Shown: positions 44,022 through 52,425 of the stretch, in pieces
How the letters are laid out: each line of letters begins with the position of its first letter
How positions within the stretch are numbered: position 1 is the stretch's first letter
DNA from: Pontibacter sp. Tf4
Lineage (GTDB): Bacteria; Bacteroidota; Bacteroidia; Cytophagales; Hymenobacteraceae
Reading direction: 5' to 3'
Length of the DNA: 64,000 nucleotides
NCBI RefSeq assembly: GCF_014212495.1
Contig: NZ_JACKZC010000008.1
Coordinates: forward strand, 1-64,000
Position numbers and translations under genes: made by a program
Notes under the pieces: generated by a model
What the model was told of the DNA's origin: nothing
Databases searched by the model: none
Seen by the model: only the letters and a program-made list of their open reading frames with translations

Positions 44022-44024
44022 ACC

Positions 44025-44231
44025 ATGCCTATAGTTGTGAACCTGGATGTGATGATGGCTAAACGGAAAATGTCGCTGAACGAGCTGTCGGAGAAAGTGG
44101 ATATTACGCTCTCAAACCTGTCGATCCTAAAAACCGGTAAAGCCAAAGCGGTGCGTTTCAGTACCCTGGAAGCTATTTGTAAAGCCCTGGATTGCCAACC
44201 AGGAGACTTGCTGGAGTTTACGGAAGATTGA
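44025..44231 (+). CDS. Small Cro/C1-type HTH regulator (YozG-like)
   Basis: A 68-aa helix-turn-helix protein: MIVVNLD-type N-terminus, HTH from MAKRKMSLNELSEKVDIT through LSNLSILKTGKAKAV, and a final CQPGDLLEF motif characteristic of the YozG/XRE group. It starts 3 nt after the DUF2975 gene and is the natural candidate to bind the inverted repeat at 43416-43450. There is no ligand or kinase domain, so control must come from elsewhere, possibly its membrane partner. Confidence 0.88.
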   Translation: MPIVVNLDVMMAKRKMSLNELSEKVDITLSNLSILKTGKAKAVRFSTLEAICKALDCQPGDLLEFTED

Positions 44232-44273
44232 GAACCGTAGCGTTCTTCTAATTATTTAGTTTGGGTTTAGGTT

Positions 44274-45074
44274 TTACGTCGGTTGCAGGTCTGTAACCAT
44301 ATCTTCAAGCATATGCGCCAGTATAGGAGCACATTTTTCCTGGCAGGAAGGGTAAAAATGGCCGTGTTTCCAGGTAGCTGATTTAGGGGATTGCCCCCAC
44401 CAGAACTCTGCCAAAGCTAAAGGCTGCATCTGGTGCCGGAAAGCATAGTGTAATAGTTTGGGAGCAGCGCATTCACCGGCCCCGGCAGGCGGGTTGTTGT
44501 TGAATTGTTTTTGAAAGATCGTGCGCAGGCTTTTTTCTTGCCCAGCCTGGTTCAGGAAATGATATTGGTCAAAAAGTTTAGCCTGTAACGCAACAGATGT
44601 CGTTTTACGCAACTGATGAAGCATACCGATCATCTCCTTGTTATCGGCCAGCTCTTCCTGTAGTTCCTTTATCTGCTTGCTTATTTGTGTAAGCTCCTTC
44701 ATTCCGACGTTTAGAAAGCTGCCTTCTTTAAGGGCATCATATACCGGGGGAACGAACTTTGCATGATGATAACCTCCTGCCAGTTTACCCGAAAAGGCTG
44801 CCAGGTATCCGACCTCATGCTGGGCCGTTCTGACGACCAACACCCCAAACATTTTACCAATGATCCTGCCTTCACAGCTATCGTTCAGCCCGAAGTTATG
44901 CTCCCACTCCTTCTGCTTACTAAGGTAATCCTGTAGCTCTCTGGATGCCAGTAAGCTGATAGGGTGCGGTTTATAGTTAAAAGGATCCATAAACGTATCA
45001 GGTAAAGCAAAACGCTCTATCGATTCTTTAAATGGGGTAAAGAAGCTATTTTGGGGAGGTAAGGAAGGCGGCAA
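44274..45074 (-). CDS. Stand-alone N-terminal domain of an RluA-like pseudouridine synthase
   Basis: The C-terminal part has PPAGAGECAAPKLLHYA and LAEFWWGQSPKS followed by FYPSCQEKCAPILAHML. Together with GKMFGVLVV and YLAAFSGKLAGG, this matches the accessory region that precedes the catalytic domain in long RluA-type pseudouridine synthases. The catalytic domain is missing: the frame stops directly after this region and nothing homologous follows. A helical coiled-coil segment lies between. I favour the TTG start at 45074 (266 aa); the ATG at 45167 lies upstream of a TACTTTTG element at 45102-45109. It may be a truncated remnant or a free-standing regulator. Confidence 0.6.
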   Translation of the reverse strand: MPPSLPPQNSFFTPFKESIERFALPDTFMDPFNYKPHPISLLASRELQDYLSKQKEWEHNFGLNDSCEGRIIGKMFGVLVVRTAQHEVGYLAAFSGKLAGGYHHAKFVPPVYDALKEGSFLNVGMKELTQISKQIKELQEELADNKEMIGMLHQLRKTTSVALQAKLFDQYHFLNQAGQEKSLRTIFQKQFNNNPPAGAGECAAPKLLHYAFRHQMQPLALAEFWWGQSPKSATWKHGHFYPSCQEKCAPILAHMLEDMVTDLQPT

Positions 45075-45520
45075 GCTGATACTTTTACTATTAACAGGGT
45101 GCAAAAGTAGCAAGAATAGCCAAGAGTTTTCCCGGTTTAGCAGAATTGAATTACATATTCTAACCAACCAGTAAGTATAGGCTTGAAGCTTTTATCAGAA
45201 ACACGCATTTATTTGTAAAGCATAAGCTTGCCAACTGGAAAACTAGCTGGTGTTTACTGAAGAGTAACCATACCGCCATTTTGAGCGCAGCGGTAACTGG
45301 TGGTTGTATTTGGCGGCAGTTTGCAACTGCCAAAACTATAGTTTAAGGTTGATACGCCAGTTACAAACTGGCACCATAGTTAGCCACAAGTTACGCTGGC
45401 GCTAAACTGTCGGGATACAACACTTTATTATATTAAAATTCCATTAAAATATTTGATTTTTATTGCGATTACATTTCAAATCCTGTATATTGAATAATTG
45501 CTAACTATAATCAAAAGAAA
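45075..45520. other. Intergenic region with two mini-hairpins
   Basis: About 450 bp with no credible gene. A TACTTTTG promoter element (45102-45109, minus) serves the pseudouridine-synthase-like gene. Two short hairpins resemble those at 9.4 and 20.4 kb: 45315-45331 (GGCAGTT, loop TGC) and 45356-45372 (GCCAGTT, loop ACA), with a perfect AACTATAGTT between them. The rest is A/T-rich DNA before the next start. Confidence 0.55.
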
Positions 45521-46618
45521 ATGGACTTTATAGACATCATCAAAGCGCTATCTGAAAAGGTAGGCCGGCTTCAAAACAGCATTCAGACTGAAGAAGCTAC
45601 AAAAAATGCATTTATTATGCCCTTCATAGCGGCTTTAGGTTATGATGTCTTTAACCCTCATGAGGTAGTTCCTGAATTCATAGCAGATTTAGGAATTAAG
45701 AAAGGTGAGAAGGTTGATTACTGCATCTTCAAGGATGAAAAGCCTGTTATCATAATTGAATGCAAACACTGGAAAGAAGATTTGAATGTTCATAACAGCC
45801 AGCTTCACCGCTATTTTCATGTCACTACTTCCAAGTTTGGTATCCTTACCAATGGCATAACCTATAAGTTCTACACTGATTTAATAGAGCCTAATAAAAT
45901 GGATGATAAGCCATTTTGGGAGTTTAATATCACTGAAATTACTGATGTTACTGTTGCGGAACTGAAAAAGTACCACAAGAACTCTTTCGATATCGACAAG
46001 ATATTAAATGCCGCCACAGAGTTGAAATACAACAGAGAAATCAAAAAGATAATGTTGGAAGAAATGAATAATCCAACAGATGCTTTTGTCCGCCACTTTG
46101 CTAAGCAGATACATTCAGGAGTACTTACTGCAAAGGTAATGGAGCAATTCACTGGTATAGTTAAGAAGGCGCTAAATCAGTATGTAAGTGATTTAATATC
46201 TGACAGATTAAAATCAGCTCTTCAAAATGAGGCCCAGCGAGATTTTGCTGATACTGTATCTCCAACGCCTGAAAAAGATGCTTTACTACCTGAAGAAACC
46301 ACAGAAAACAAGGTTGTTACTACAGAGCTTGAGAAAGAAGCATTTTATATTGTTCGCTCTATTCTTATAACACAGTTAGACGTAAACAGAATCGTTTATC
46401 GGGATGCACAAAGTTATTTCAGCGTACTGGTAGATGATAATAACAGAAAGCCAGTTTGCAGACTATTCCTGGAAGGTATTAAGAAAAGTATTGTGTTGTT
46501 TGATGAAAACAGAAAAGAAACCAGACACGAATTGACTTCCTTAGATGACATCTACTTACATACAGAGCAGTTAATTGTAACAGCAACAGGTTATGATATT
46601 AAGAAGGCTACATCGTAG
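45521..46618 (+). CDS. HsdR N-terminal-like PD-(D/E)XK protein
   Basis: A 365-aa protein whose first 150 residues match the type I restriction enzyme R protein N-terminal domain. TEEATKNAFIMPFIAALGYD (about 23-42) is followed by Asp66 in KVDYCIF and Glu80/Lys82 in IIIECKHWK, a complete PD-(D/E)XK core. No helicase domain follows, and there is no HsdM/HsdS, so it is not a type I system. Such orphan proteins are widespread and their role is not established. The second half is helical with a short beta-rich end (YRDAQSYFSVLVDD). It is A/T-rich and ends with a strong terminator. Confidence 0.82.
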   Translation: MDFIDIIKALSEKVGRLQNSIQTEEATKNAFIMPFIAALGYDVFNPHEVVPEFIADLGIKKGEKVDYCIFKDEKPVIIIECKHWKEDLNVHNSQLHRYFHVTTSKFGILTNGITYKFYTDLIEPNKMDDKPFWEFNITEITDVTVAELKKYHKNSFDIDKILNAATELKYNREIKKIMLEEMNNPTDAFVRHFAKQIHSGVLTAKVMEQFTGIVKKALNQYVSDLISDRLKSALQNEAQRDFADTVSPTPEKDALLPEETTENKVVTTELEKEAFYIVRSILITQLDVNRIVYRDAQSYFSVLVDDNNRKPVCRLFLEGIKKSIVLFDENRKETRHELTSLDDIYLHTEQLIVTATGYDIKKATS

Positions 46619-46640
46619 ATCAAACTAACTACACATAGTC

Positions 46641-46678
46641 AGGCCCACATTATACTATGCATAGTAAAATGTGGGCCT
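46641..46678 (+). terminator. Terminator between convergent genes
   Basis: An 11-bp stem AGGCCCACATT/AATGTGGGCCT with an inner ACTATGCATAGT palindrome; T-rich tail on the plus strand. It probably serves both the HsdR-like gene and lpxB (stop at 46704). Confidence 0.8.
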
Positions 46679-46703
46679 AATTTTTATATCAGGACTATAA
46701 CCC

Positions 46704-47816
46704 CTACCCCTTCAAATACTCCACCATCAATTCAGCGGCGCGTTCAGCGGTGCGGTACTCTCCTATTTTCTCGCGTACGAGGGCGTAACCATCTTTTTGC
46801 TTTTTGATGAAGGCTTTGTCGAAGAGGATGCTTTTTAGCTCGGCTGTTACCTGCTTACCTGTAAATTCGTCCTGAATCAGTTCGGTAACTACTTGCTTGC
46901 CAGCAATCAGGTTTACCAGCGAAATATAAGGCACTTTGATCACCCACTTACCGATGGTGTAAGAGAGTTTGCTAGTCTTGTAGCATACCACCTGCGGCAC
47001 ATTAAACAGGGCTGTTTCTAAAGTGGCTGTGCCGGATGTAACCAAAGCTGCTACCGAATGCGAAAGCAGGTCGTAGGTCTGGTCGTATACTATTTTAATG
47101 TTCTTGTCTTTGTTATATTGCTCGTAGTAGTCTTTGCCAAACGTAGACACACCGGCAACTATAAACTGGTAATCACGGAACGACGGAAGTACACTCAGCA
47201 TTACTTCGAGCATGTTCTCTATTTCCTGGGCACGGCTGCCCGGAAGTATAGCCACGATAGGCTTGGAATTATATAGCTTATTTTTACCTCTGAAATCTGG
47301 GTTCGCCACATGGTCAGTTACCGAATCAGAAACCGGGTTACCAATGTAATCCACGTCGTAATCGAAGCGCTTGTAGAAATCCTTCTCAAACGGCATGATC
47401 ACGAACATGCGGTCCACTACTTTTTTGATTTTGTGCGCGCGGCCCTGGTTCCAGGCCCAGATCTTCGGGGAAATGTAATAGAAAACCTTTAGCCCGCGGC
47501 TTTTGGCAAACCTGGCGATGCGCATGTTGAAACCAGCATAATCTACCAGTATCACCACATCAGGTTTATAGTTGGCGATGTCGGCTTTCGCTTCTTTCAG
47601 GTAACCGAAAATTTTGCGGAGATTCTTGATCACTTCGGCAAAGCCCATAAAGGCCATGTCCTGGTAATGGCGCACCAGGTCCATGCCGGCGGCCTGCATC
47701 ATGTCGCCGCCCCAGCCGCGTATCTCCGCGTCCGGGTCTTTCTTCCGAAGCTCCTTTATAAGATTGGAACCATGCAAATCACCTGATCGCTCGCCAGCTA
47801 TAATGTAGTATTTCAT
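46704..47816 (-). CDS. lpxB: Lipid-A-disaccharide synthase
   Basis: LpxB joins UDP-diacylglucosamine and lipid X to form the beta-1,6 disaccharide of lipid A. The 370-aa glycosyltransferase (GT-B fold, GT19) has the N-terminal AGERSGDLHGSNL (about 7-19) with catalytic Asp, the PKIWAWNQGR motif (about 121-130) and the C-terminal TSGTATLETAL. Length and motifs are typical. With hldD and the heptose kinase, it shows a Gram-negative envelope with lipid A and a heptose-type sugar. It is a single gene. Confidence 0.97.
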   Translation of the reverse strand: MKYYIIAGERSGDLHGSNLIKELRKKDPDAEIRGWGGDMMQAAGMDLVRHYQDMAFMGFAEVIKNLRKIFGYLKEAKADIANYKPDVVILVDYAGFNMRIARFAKSRGLKVFYYISPKIWAWNQGRAHKIKKVVDRMFVIMPFEKDFYKRFDYDVDYIGNPVSDSVTDHVANPDFRGKNKLYNSKPIVAILPGSRAQEIENMLEVMLSVLPSFRDYQFIVAGVSTFGKDYYEQYNKDKNIKIVYDQTYDLLSHSVAALVTSGTATLETALFNVPQVVCYKTSKLSYTIGKWVIKVPYISLVNLIAGKQVVTELIQDEFTGKQVTAELKSILFDKAFIKKQKDGYALVREKIGEYRTAERAAELMVEYLKG

Positions 47817-47904
47817 GTAATGCAGAAACGTAATGGGCTACCTGAACAGGTATAAGCGCACTAAAAATTAAAAAGGAATAAGTATAAAAGAAGAATCAGT
47901 TTAC

Positions 47905-47995
47905 ATTATTTGTCATCCTGAAAGGATCTTGTTGGCAAGTTGCATTAGCTTAACCTCCCTTCTACCAGGTTTCTTACAGAATGACAATTCTCTTT
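47905..47995. repeat. Intergenic TGTCAT-type hairpin element
   Basis: TTGTCATCCTGA (from about 47908) and its distant complement AGAATGACAA (about 47982-47991) frame a segment with AAGGATCTTG and ACCAGGTTTCTTAC. Such TCAT/ATGA-ended elements are familiar in Bacteroidota intergenic DNA; they also appear as GAAATGACAATAG at the ends of the elements near 21.0 and 27.5 kb. It lies between lpxB and queD. Confidence 0.45.
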
Positions 47996-48024
47996 TATAC
48001 TTTGATTTAATACTGTTATAAAAC

Positions 48025-48441
48025 CTATTCTCCGAAGTACTCCACGTAGTTACGCGGGGTTTCGTAAAGCTTGAGGCTGTGTAGTTTAGCGCTGGATATC
48101 TTTTCTATTTGCGGAGCCAGGATATTCCAGAACTCTACAATCAGGTTCTCTGTGCTGGCCAGTTTGCCTTCCATAAACGCCACGTCTAGGTTCAGGTTCT
48201 TGTGATCTACCTTCTCGATGATGTGGGTACGGATAAGCGTGCTCAGTTTTTTCAGGTCTATTACAAAGCCAGTGTCAGGGTCCGGCTTGCCTTTTACGGT
48301 AACAATAAGCTCGTAATTATGCCCATGCCAGTTGGTATTTGCACACGGCCCGAAAACCTCCTTGTTCTTCGCCATCGACCAATTCGGGTTGTGCAGCTTG
48401 TGGGCTGCATTAAAATGCTCTAATCTGCTAACGTAAATCAT
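48025..48441 (-). CDS. queD: 6-pyruvoyl tetrahydropterin synthase / 6-carboxytetrahydropterin synthase
   Basis: A 138-aa T-fold enzyme. Zinc ligands are visible as His in AAHKLH (His13-region) and His-x-His in NWHGHNY (about 39-44); the catalytic Cys is in GPCANTN (about 33). QueD produces 6-carboxytetrahydropterin for queuosine/7-deazaguanine synthesis, whereas PTPS makes a pterin cofactor precursor; the two are not separable with confidence here. It directly follows an ABC importer permease (0-nt gap) and seems to be the last gene of that operon, which is unusual. Confidence 0.88.
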   Translation of the reverse strand: MIYVSRLEHFNAAHKLHNPNWSMAKNKEVFGPCANTNWHGHNYELIVTVKGKPDPDTGFVIDLKKLSTLIRTHIIEKVDHKNLNLDVAFMEGKLASTENLIVEFWNILAPQIEKISSAKLHSLKLYETPRNYVEYFGE

Positions 48442-49449
48442 CTAACTGCTAAACTTGTAATTTTTTCTGGACAGCAAATATACAAAGAAAGGAACACCAA
48501 AGAACGATGTAATGATTCCGATTGGCAGCCCGGTTGGCGGATAAATTAATCTGGAAAGTAAATCGCAAAGCAACATGAACAAACCTCCGACAAAAGCACA
48601 GAAGAGCAGGTTGCTCCGGCCAGTGGTACCCAGCAGCCCGCGTGTTACATGCGGCACTATCAGCCCCACAAACCCGATAGGCCCCGACGTAGCCACGGCA
48701 AAGCCCGTAACTATAGATACTGCCGCCAAAATAGCCCAGCGCGTATGCGACACCTGCACACCCAGCGCCTGTGCCCTTTCGGAGCCCAGCATGAGTATAT
48801 TCAATTGTTTTTGAAGGAAGGCGAAAAGGATAAGCGCAACTATTAGCGCCACTGCCGGGTAAGGCAGCAAAGTCCAGCTGGCCCGCTCAAAACTGCCCAT
48901 ACTCCAGAAAATAACCGATTTCAGTTTGGATTCTGAATCTGAAAGGAAGGTAAGTAAACCCACCATAGCCGTGCAAAGCGAGCTGATGGCAATACCGGCC
49001 AACAGTAACTGCGCCGGAATAAGCTGTCGTTTGCGGTAACCCAATATCACCACTACCAGCGTAACTATAAAAGCGCCCGCCATAGCCAACACCGGCGGCA
49101 TGTAAAAGCTACCTACTGTTATCTCCACAAAGCCAAAGAACACCAGTACCGCCCCTAAAGATGCGCCCGAAGCAGTGCCAAGCAAATAAGGATCTGCCAG
49201 CCCGTTGTTCACCATCGCCTGCATTAAATAGCCGCAAAAAGCCAGCGAAGCACCCACCACCAACGCCAGCAGCAAACGCGGCAAACGCAAGTGCACGATA
49301 GCGTAGTGCGTAGTATTGTCGGGGTTATAGTTCAGGAAAGCTTCGGCTATAGTTGAAAGGTCCGACTCAAAAGAACCCACCTGTAAGCCCAGAACTATAA
49401 CTATGGCTATCAGCAACAGGGCCAGTATAAAGTACAGGCTGCGCATCAT
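48442..49449 (-). CDS. FecCD-family ABC transporter permease
   Basis: A 335-aa integral membrane permease of the BtuC/FecCD family with about ten helices, including the motifs FLSDSESKLKSVIFWSMGSF (about 167-186) and GPIGFVGLIVPHVTRGL, which contact the ATPase. It overlaps the binding-protein gene by 4 nt. The importer would bring in a cobalamin or iron-siderophore; no ATP-binding subunit and no cobalamin riboswitch are visible here, so the ATPase must be elsewhere. queD follows without gap. Confidence 0.93.
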   Translation of the reverse strand: MMRSLYFILALLLIAIVIVLGLQVGSFESDLSTIAEAFLNYNPDNTTHYAIVHLRLPRLLLALVVGASLAFCGYLMQAMVNNGLADPYLLGTASGASLGAVLVFFGFVEITVGSFYMPPVLAMAGAFIVTLVVVILGYRKRQLIPAQLLLAGIAISSLCTAMVGLLTFLSDSESKLKSVIFWSMGSFERASWTLLPYPAVALIVALILFAFLQKQLNILMLGSERAQALGVQVSHTRWAILAAVSIVTGFAVATSGPIGFVGLIVPHVTRGLLGTTGRSNLLFCAFVGGLFMLLCDLLSRLIYPPTGLPIGIITSFFGVPFFVYLLSRKNYKFSS

Positions 49450-50360
49450 GGGTATAGAAATCCTTCCAGTTCTCTGATCGATTCCACAATTCTTGGGCCT
49501 GGCCGTTCAATTAAATTTCCGGTTGGCGCGTAGATTCGTCCGTCTTTATAAGCTTTTATCTTGCGCAGTTCCGGATACTGGCTGAAGAAAGTCTGCTCCA
49601 GTTTTTCTTTGGTGCCACCCATCAACACATCCGGGTTCAGCTTTAAAATATATTCGCGGGTAAGCGCCGGGTAAGGCTGATCAAATGTTTCCTTCACGGC
49701 ATTCTCGGCACCTAAAATACGAAGTTTATCAGTCAGCAGCGTGTTTTGGCCATACACATAGATCGGGTCGGTCCAGGTTATCGTCAGCACCTGCAGCGGA
49801 TTTGGGTGGTTTTTATAGTTGGCTTCGAGTTGCTTTACTTCTTTCCTTAGCGAATCAGCTAAATGATTGGCTACCTGCTCGCGGTCCATAATGTGGCCAA
49901 TGTCTTCTATGCCTGTCAGTACATCTTCTACGGTTCTGTACTTCTGGTAATAAACAGGTATGCCCAGTTCCTGCAGTCGTGCGGCATCTTCTAACGGCGT
50001 CATGCCTTCGCTGGTAAAGATCAGGTCGGGTTTCAGGGCAAGTACCTGTTCCAGGTCTACGGGGTAATTGCTGACGACAGGTTTTGTGTAAACGGCTGCC
50101 GGGTAATCACAATCGGGCGTTCGGGCAATGACGTTGGCGGTATCAACTATAGCAAACAGCATTTCGGCCATGGCTGAGGTAAACCCGAAGACGCGCGTTG
50201 GTCTTTTAGAAAGATGCAGCTCCCGGCCCAGGTCATCGGTTATAGTTATCCCTTGCTTCTGCTCTGCTTGCTCCTGTTTTTGCTGGCAGCTAACTATAGT
50301 TAGCGCTGCAACTATAAAACACAGAAAGTATAAAGTATAAACTATAGTTTTGTTCTTCAT
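49446..50360 (-). CDS. ABC transporter substrate-binding lipoprotein (BtuF/FhuD type)
   Basis: A 304-aa periplasmic binding lipoprotein. I start at the ATG at 50360, giving lipobox TIVSC (Cys25); the longer frame from 50402 adds a basic stretch and no signal. The class III fold shows RVFGFTSAMAEML at the N-lobe, DLIFTSEGM at the C-lobe and the final RPGPRIVESIRELEGFLYP segment, here quoted in part only. It likely delivers a cobalamin-like or iron-chelate ligand to the permease encoded 4 nt into its end. It is transcribed divergently from hldD. Confidence 0.9.
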   Translation of the reverse strand: MKNKTIVYTLYFLCFIVAALTIVSCQQKQEQAEQKQGITITDDLGRELHLSKRPTRVFGFTSAMAEMLFAIVDTANVIARTPDCDYPAAVYTKPVVSNYPVDLEQVLALKPDLIFTSEGMTPLEDAARLQELGIPVYYQKYRTVEDVLTGIEDIGHIMDREQVANHLADSLRKEVKQLEANYKNHPNPLQVLTITWTDPIYVYGQNTLLTDKLRILGAENAVKETFDQPYPALTREYILKLNPDVLMGGTKEKLEQTFFSQYPELRKIKAYKDGRIYAPTGNLIERPGPRIVESIRELEGFLYP

Positions 50361-50424
50361 CGGGGCAGGACCTGCTCTTGATATTTTCGTAAATTTACGC
50401 AAAATCTAACATAGCCCTAATTCT

Positions 50425-51390
50425 ATGATCGTAGTAACCGGTGCTGCCGGGTTTATTGCCAGTTGCCTGGTAAGCCGACTTAATGCAGCAAACTTCAATT
50501 ACATTGTAGTGGTGGATAATTTCTCTGTCGCTAAAAAAGAAGACAACCTGAAAGGCAAAAAAATAAAGGAGTTTGTTGACCGCGATAACTTTATAGAATG
50601 GCTGGACAAGAACTATGAAGAAGTAGAATTCATCTTCCACCTGGGTGCCCGCACCGATACTACTGAGTTCAACAAAGACGTTTTCGACCTGCTGAACCTG
50701 AACTACTCCAAAGCTATCTGGAATGCCTGCTGCGAATACCAGATTCCGCTGGTTTATGCTTCTTCGGCAGCCACGTATGGTTCCGGCACATTGGGCTATG
50801 ATGATGATGAAGCAACTATTCCGCTGCTGAAACCACTGAACCCCTACGGCGAATCCAAGAACGATTTCGATATCTGGGCACTGCAGCAAACAGCAAAACC
50901 TTTCTTCTGGGCTGGTCTGAAGTTCTTTAACGTGTATGGCCCTAACGAATACCACAAAGGCAAAATGGCGTCGGTTATTTTCCATGCCTACAACCAGATA
51001 AAGGCCCACGGCAGCATGAAACTGTTCCGCTCACACCACCCCGATTTTAAGGATGGTGAACAGATGCGCGACTTTGTGTATGTAAAAGATGTAGTGGAAG
51101 TTTGTATGTTCCTGATGCACCACCGCAAGAATTCCGGCATCTACAACTTAGGCTCCGGCCAGGCCCGCACTTTTATGGCGCTTGCGCTAAATACCTTCGA
51201 TGCCATGGGCGTAACTCCGAACATCGACTTTATGGATACCCCCGAAAACCTGCGCGACAATTACCAATACTTCACCGAAGCCAACATGAGCAAACTCCGC
51301 TCTATCGGGTATGATAAACCTTTTTATAGTTTAGAAGAAGGCGTTAAAGACTACGTGCAGCATTATTTGATGGAGGGCAGGTATTATTAA
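50425..51390 (+). CDS. hldD: ADP-L-glycero-D-manno-heptose-6-epimerase
   Basis: A 321-aa short-chain-type epimerase that converts ADP-D-glycero- to ADP-L-glycero-D-manno-heptose, the last step of heptose activation. The NADP-binding GAAGFIASCLV motif is at about 6-16; the catalytic YxxxK is in NPYGESKNDF. Length and motifs fit HldD. The kinase of the route is at 17758-18777. It is alone on its strand and divergent from the ABC binding-protein gene; a perfect 12-bp palindrome CGTAAATTTACG lies in the 64-bp intergenic gap (50388-50399). Confidence 0.94.
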   Translation: MIVVTGAAGFIASCLVSRLNAANFNYIVVVDNFSVAKKEDNLKGKKIKEFVDRDNFIEWLDKNYEEVEFIFHLGARTDTTEFNKDVFDLLNLNYSKAIWNACCEYQIPLVYASSAATYGSGTLGYDDDEATIPLLKPLNPYGESKNDFDIWALQQTAKPFFWAGLKFFNVYGPNEYHKGKMASVIFHAYNQIKAHGSMKLFRSHHPDFKDGEQMRDFVYVKDVVEVCMFLMHHRKNSGIYNLGSGQARTFMALALNTFDAMGVTPNIDFMDTPENLRDNYQYFTEANMSKLRSIGYDKPFYSLEEGVKDYVQHYLMEGRYY

Positions 51391-51838
51391 TTGTCTGAAT
51401 CAGGATTTACAGGATTTTAGGATTAGCTGGATTTCTGCTTGAGTCAGGGTTAATGGGCATTTTTAGGGTTGGTCGGCTTCTATTGTAGGGACAGGTCGCG
51501 ACCTGTCCGTGGGTAAGTTTTAACTATAGGACTATACTTTCAACTATACCAACTGCAGAAATTCCCCTCTCGGGAGGGGCAGGGGTGGGTTAAAAAGTCA
51601 ACTATAAAACTATAGCCAGCGCCTTTGCAATTCCTGTCCCTGCCGGCCCAGTTGAGTCAGGAGACTCAACACCATAGTAAGTCACGAGTCTGGAGACTCG
51701 CGCCAGCAGGCGGGTTTCGGAGCAAGGACGCTCGCGCCAGCAGAAGTTTATTTTTTGATCCTGAAAATCCAATAATCCTGAAAATCCTGATTCAGACTAT
51801 ATTTTACTAACTTGATAGCCACTTCTAAAACTATATTT
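51391..51838. repeat. Intergenic repeat block 3
   Basis: About 450 bp, no credible gene. It has an AGGATT-type repeat (51392-51425) and its inverted counterpart (51755-51795), so the block is framed by the pair. There is a perfect 20-bp palindrome GGACAGGTCGCGACCTGTCC at 51489-51508, also found at 20652-20671. A C-rich/G-rich hairpin is at 51564-51579. Hairpins with AGGA and TGGA loops and CGCGCC flanks lie around 51650-51740. Only two CTATAG cores appear. Confidence 0.65.
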
Positions 51839-52297
51839 ATGAAATACTTCTTCACCCTTGCTATACTTTGCTGCCTTAGTTTTGCAGCCAGCGCCCAAAC
51901 ACAAAACCCAACCTATAACAAAGCCCTGGCCGACTCGTTGGGGGCCGACAACTATGGCATGAAGCAATATGTGCTGGTTATATTGAAGACCGGTTCCAAT
52001 ACCACCACCGACAAAGAGAAGCTGAACCAGTACTTCAGGGGGCACATGGAAAACATCGGCAGGCTGGCCAAAGAGGGGAAATTGGTAGTTGCCGGTCCGT
52101 TTGGCAAAAACGACAAGAACTACCGCGGCATTTTTATACTGGATGCCAAAACTATAGAAGAAGCGCAGAAACTCGTTGAAACCGACCCTGCCGTACAGGC
52201 GAAGATCTTTGACGTGGAGCTTTATCCGTGGTATGGTTCAGCGGCCCTGCCTGTATATTTGGATACCCACAGTAAAATTTCAAAAGAGAATCCATAG
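51839..52297 (+). CDS. YciI-like secreted protein
   Basis: A 152-aa protein with a signal peptide (MKYFFTLAILCCLSFAASA) from the ATG at 51839; a longer frame starts at 51812. The mature part matches the YciI/YCII-related fold: KQYVLVILKTG, then HMENIGRLAKEGKLVVAGPFG, FILDAKTIEEAQKLV, and DPAVQAKIF. YciI proteins are small dimeric alpha-beta barrels with a conserved His and Asp; here the His in RGHMENI is kept. Export is unusual for this mostly cytoplasmic family. Function is unknown. Confidence 0.82.
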   Translation: MKYFFTLAILCCLSFAASAQTQNPTYNKALADSLGADNYGMKQYVLVILKTGSNTTTDKEKLNQYFRGHMENIGRLAKEGKLVVAGPFGKNDKNYRGIFILDAKTIEEAQKLVETDPAVQAKIFDVELYPWYGSAALPVYLDTHSKISKENP

Positions 52298-52320
52298 GTT
52301 TGAACCGGAGTTAATTGCAC

Positions 52321-52410
52321 AGACCTCCGAGTGTTTTTAGAACTCGGATCGTCTTATTTACACCGCAGCTGAAGACACTCACAGGAGCTGCGCACACTGT
52401 GAGGTCAACA
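52321..52410. repeat. Intergenic hairpin segment before the surface-protein gene end
   Basis: AGACCTCCGAGT (52320-52332) pairs imperfectly with ACTCGGATCGTCT, followed by a CAGCTG/CAGGAGCTG and CACTGTGAGG segment. It lies between two convergent genes, so it may act as a transcription end, although no T run is present. Confidence 0.35.
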
Positions 52411-52425
52411 AACGAATCATAGACT

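Noticed and set aside
45075-45167. N-terminal extension of the pseudouridine-synthase-like gene
   Set aside because: A promoter element lies within it and the residues do not match the family.
50361-50424. Cobalamin riboswitch before the ABC importer
   Set aside because: Only 64 bp separate the divergent genes and no riboswitch core is visible.
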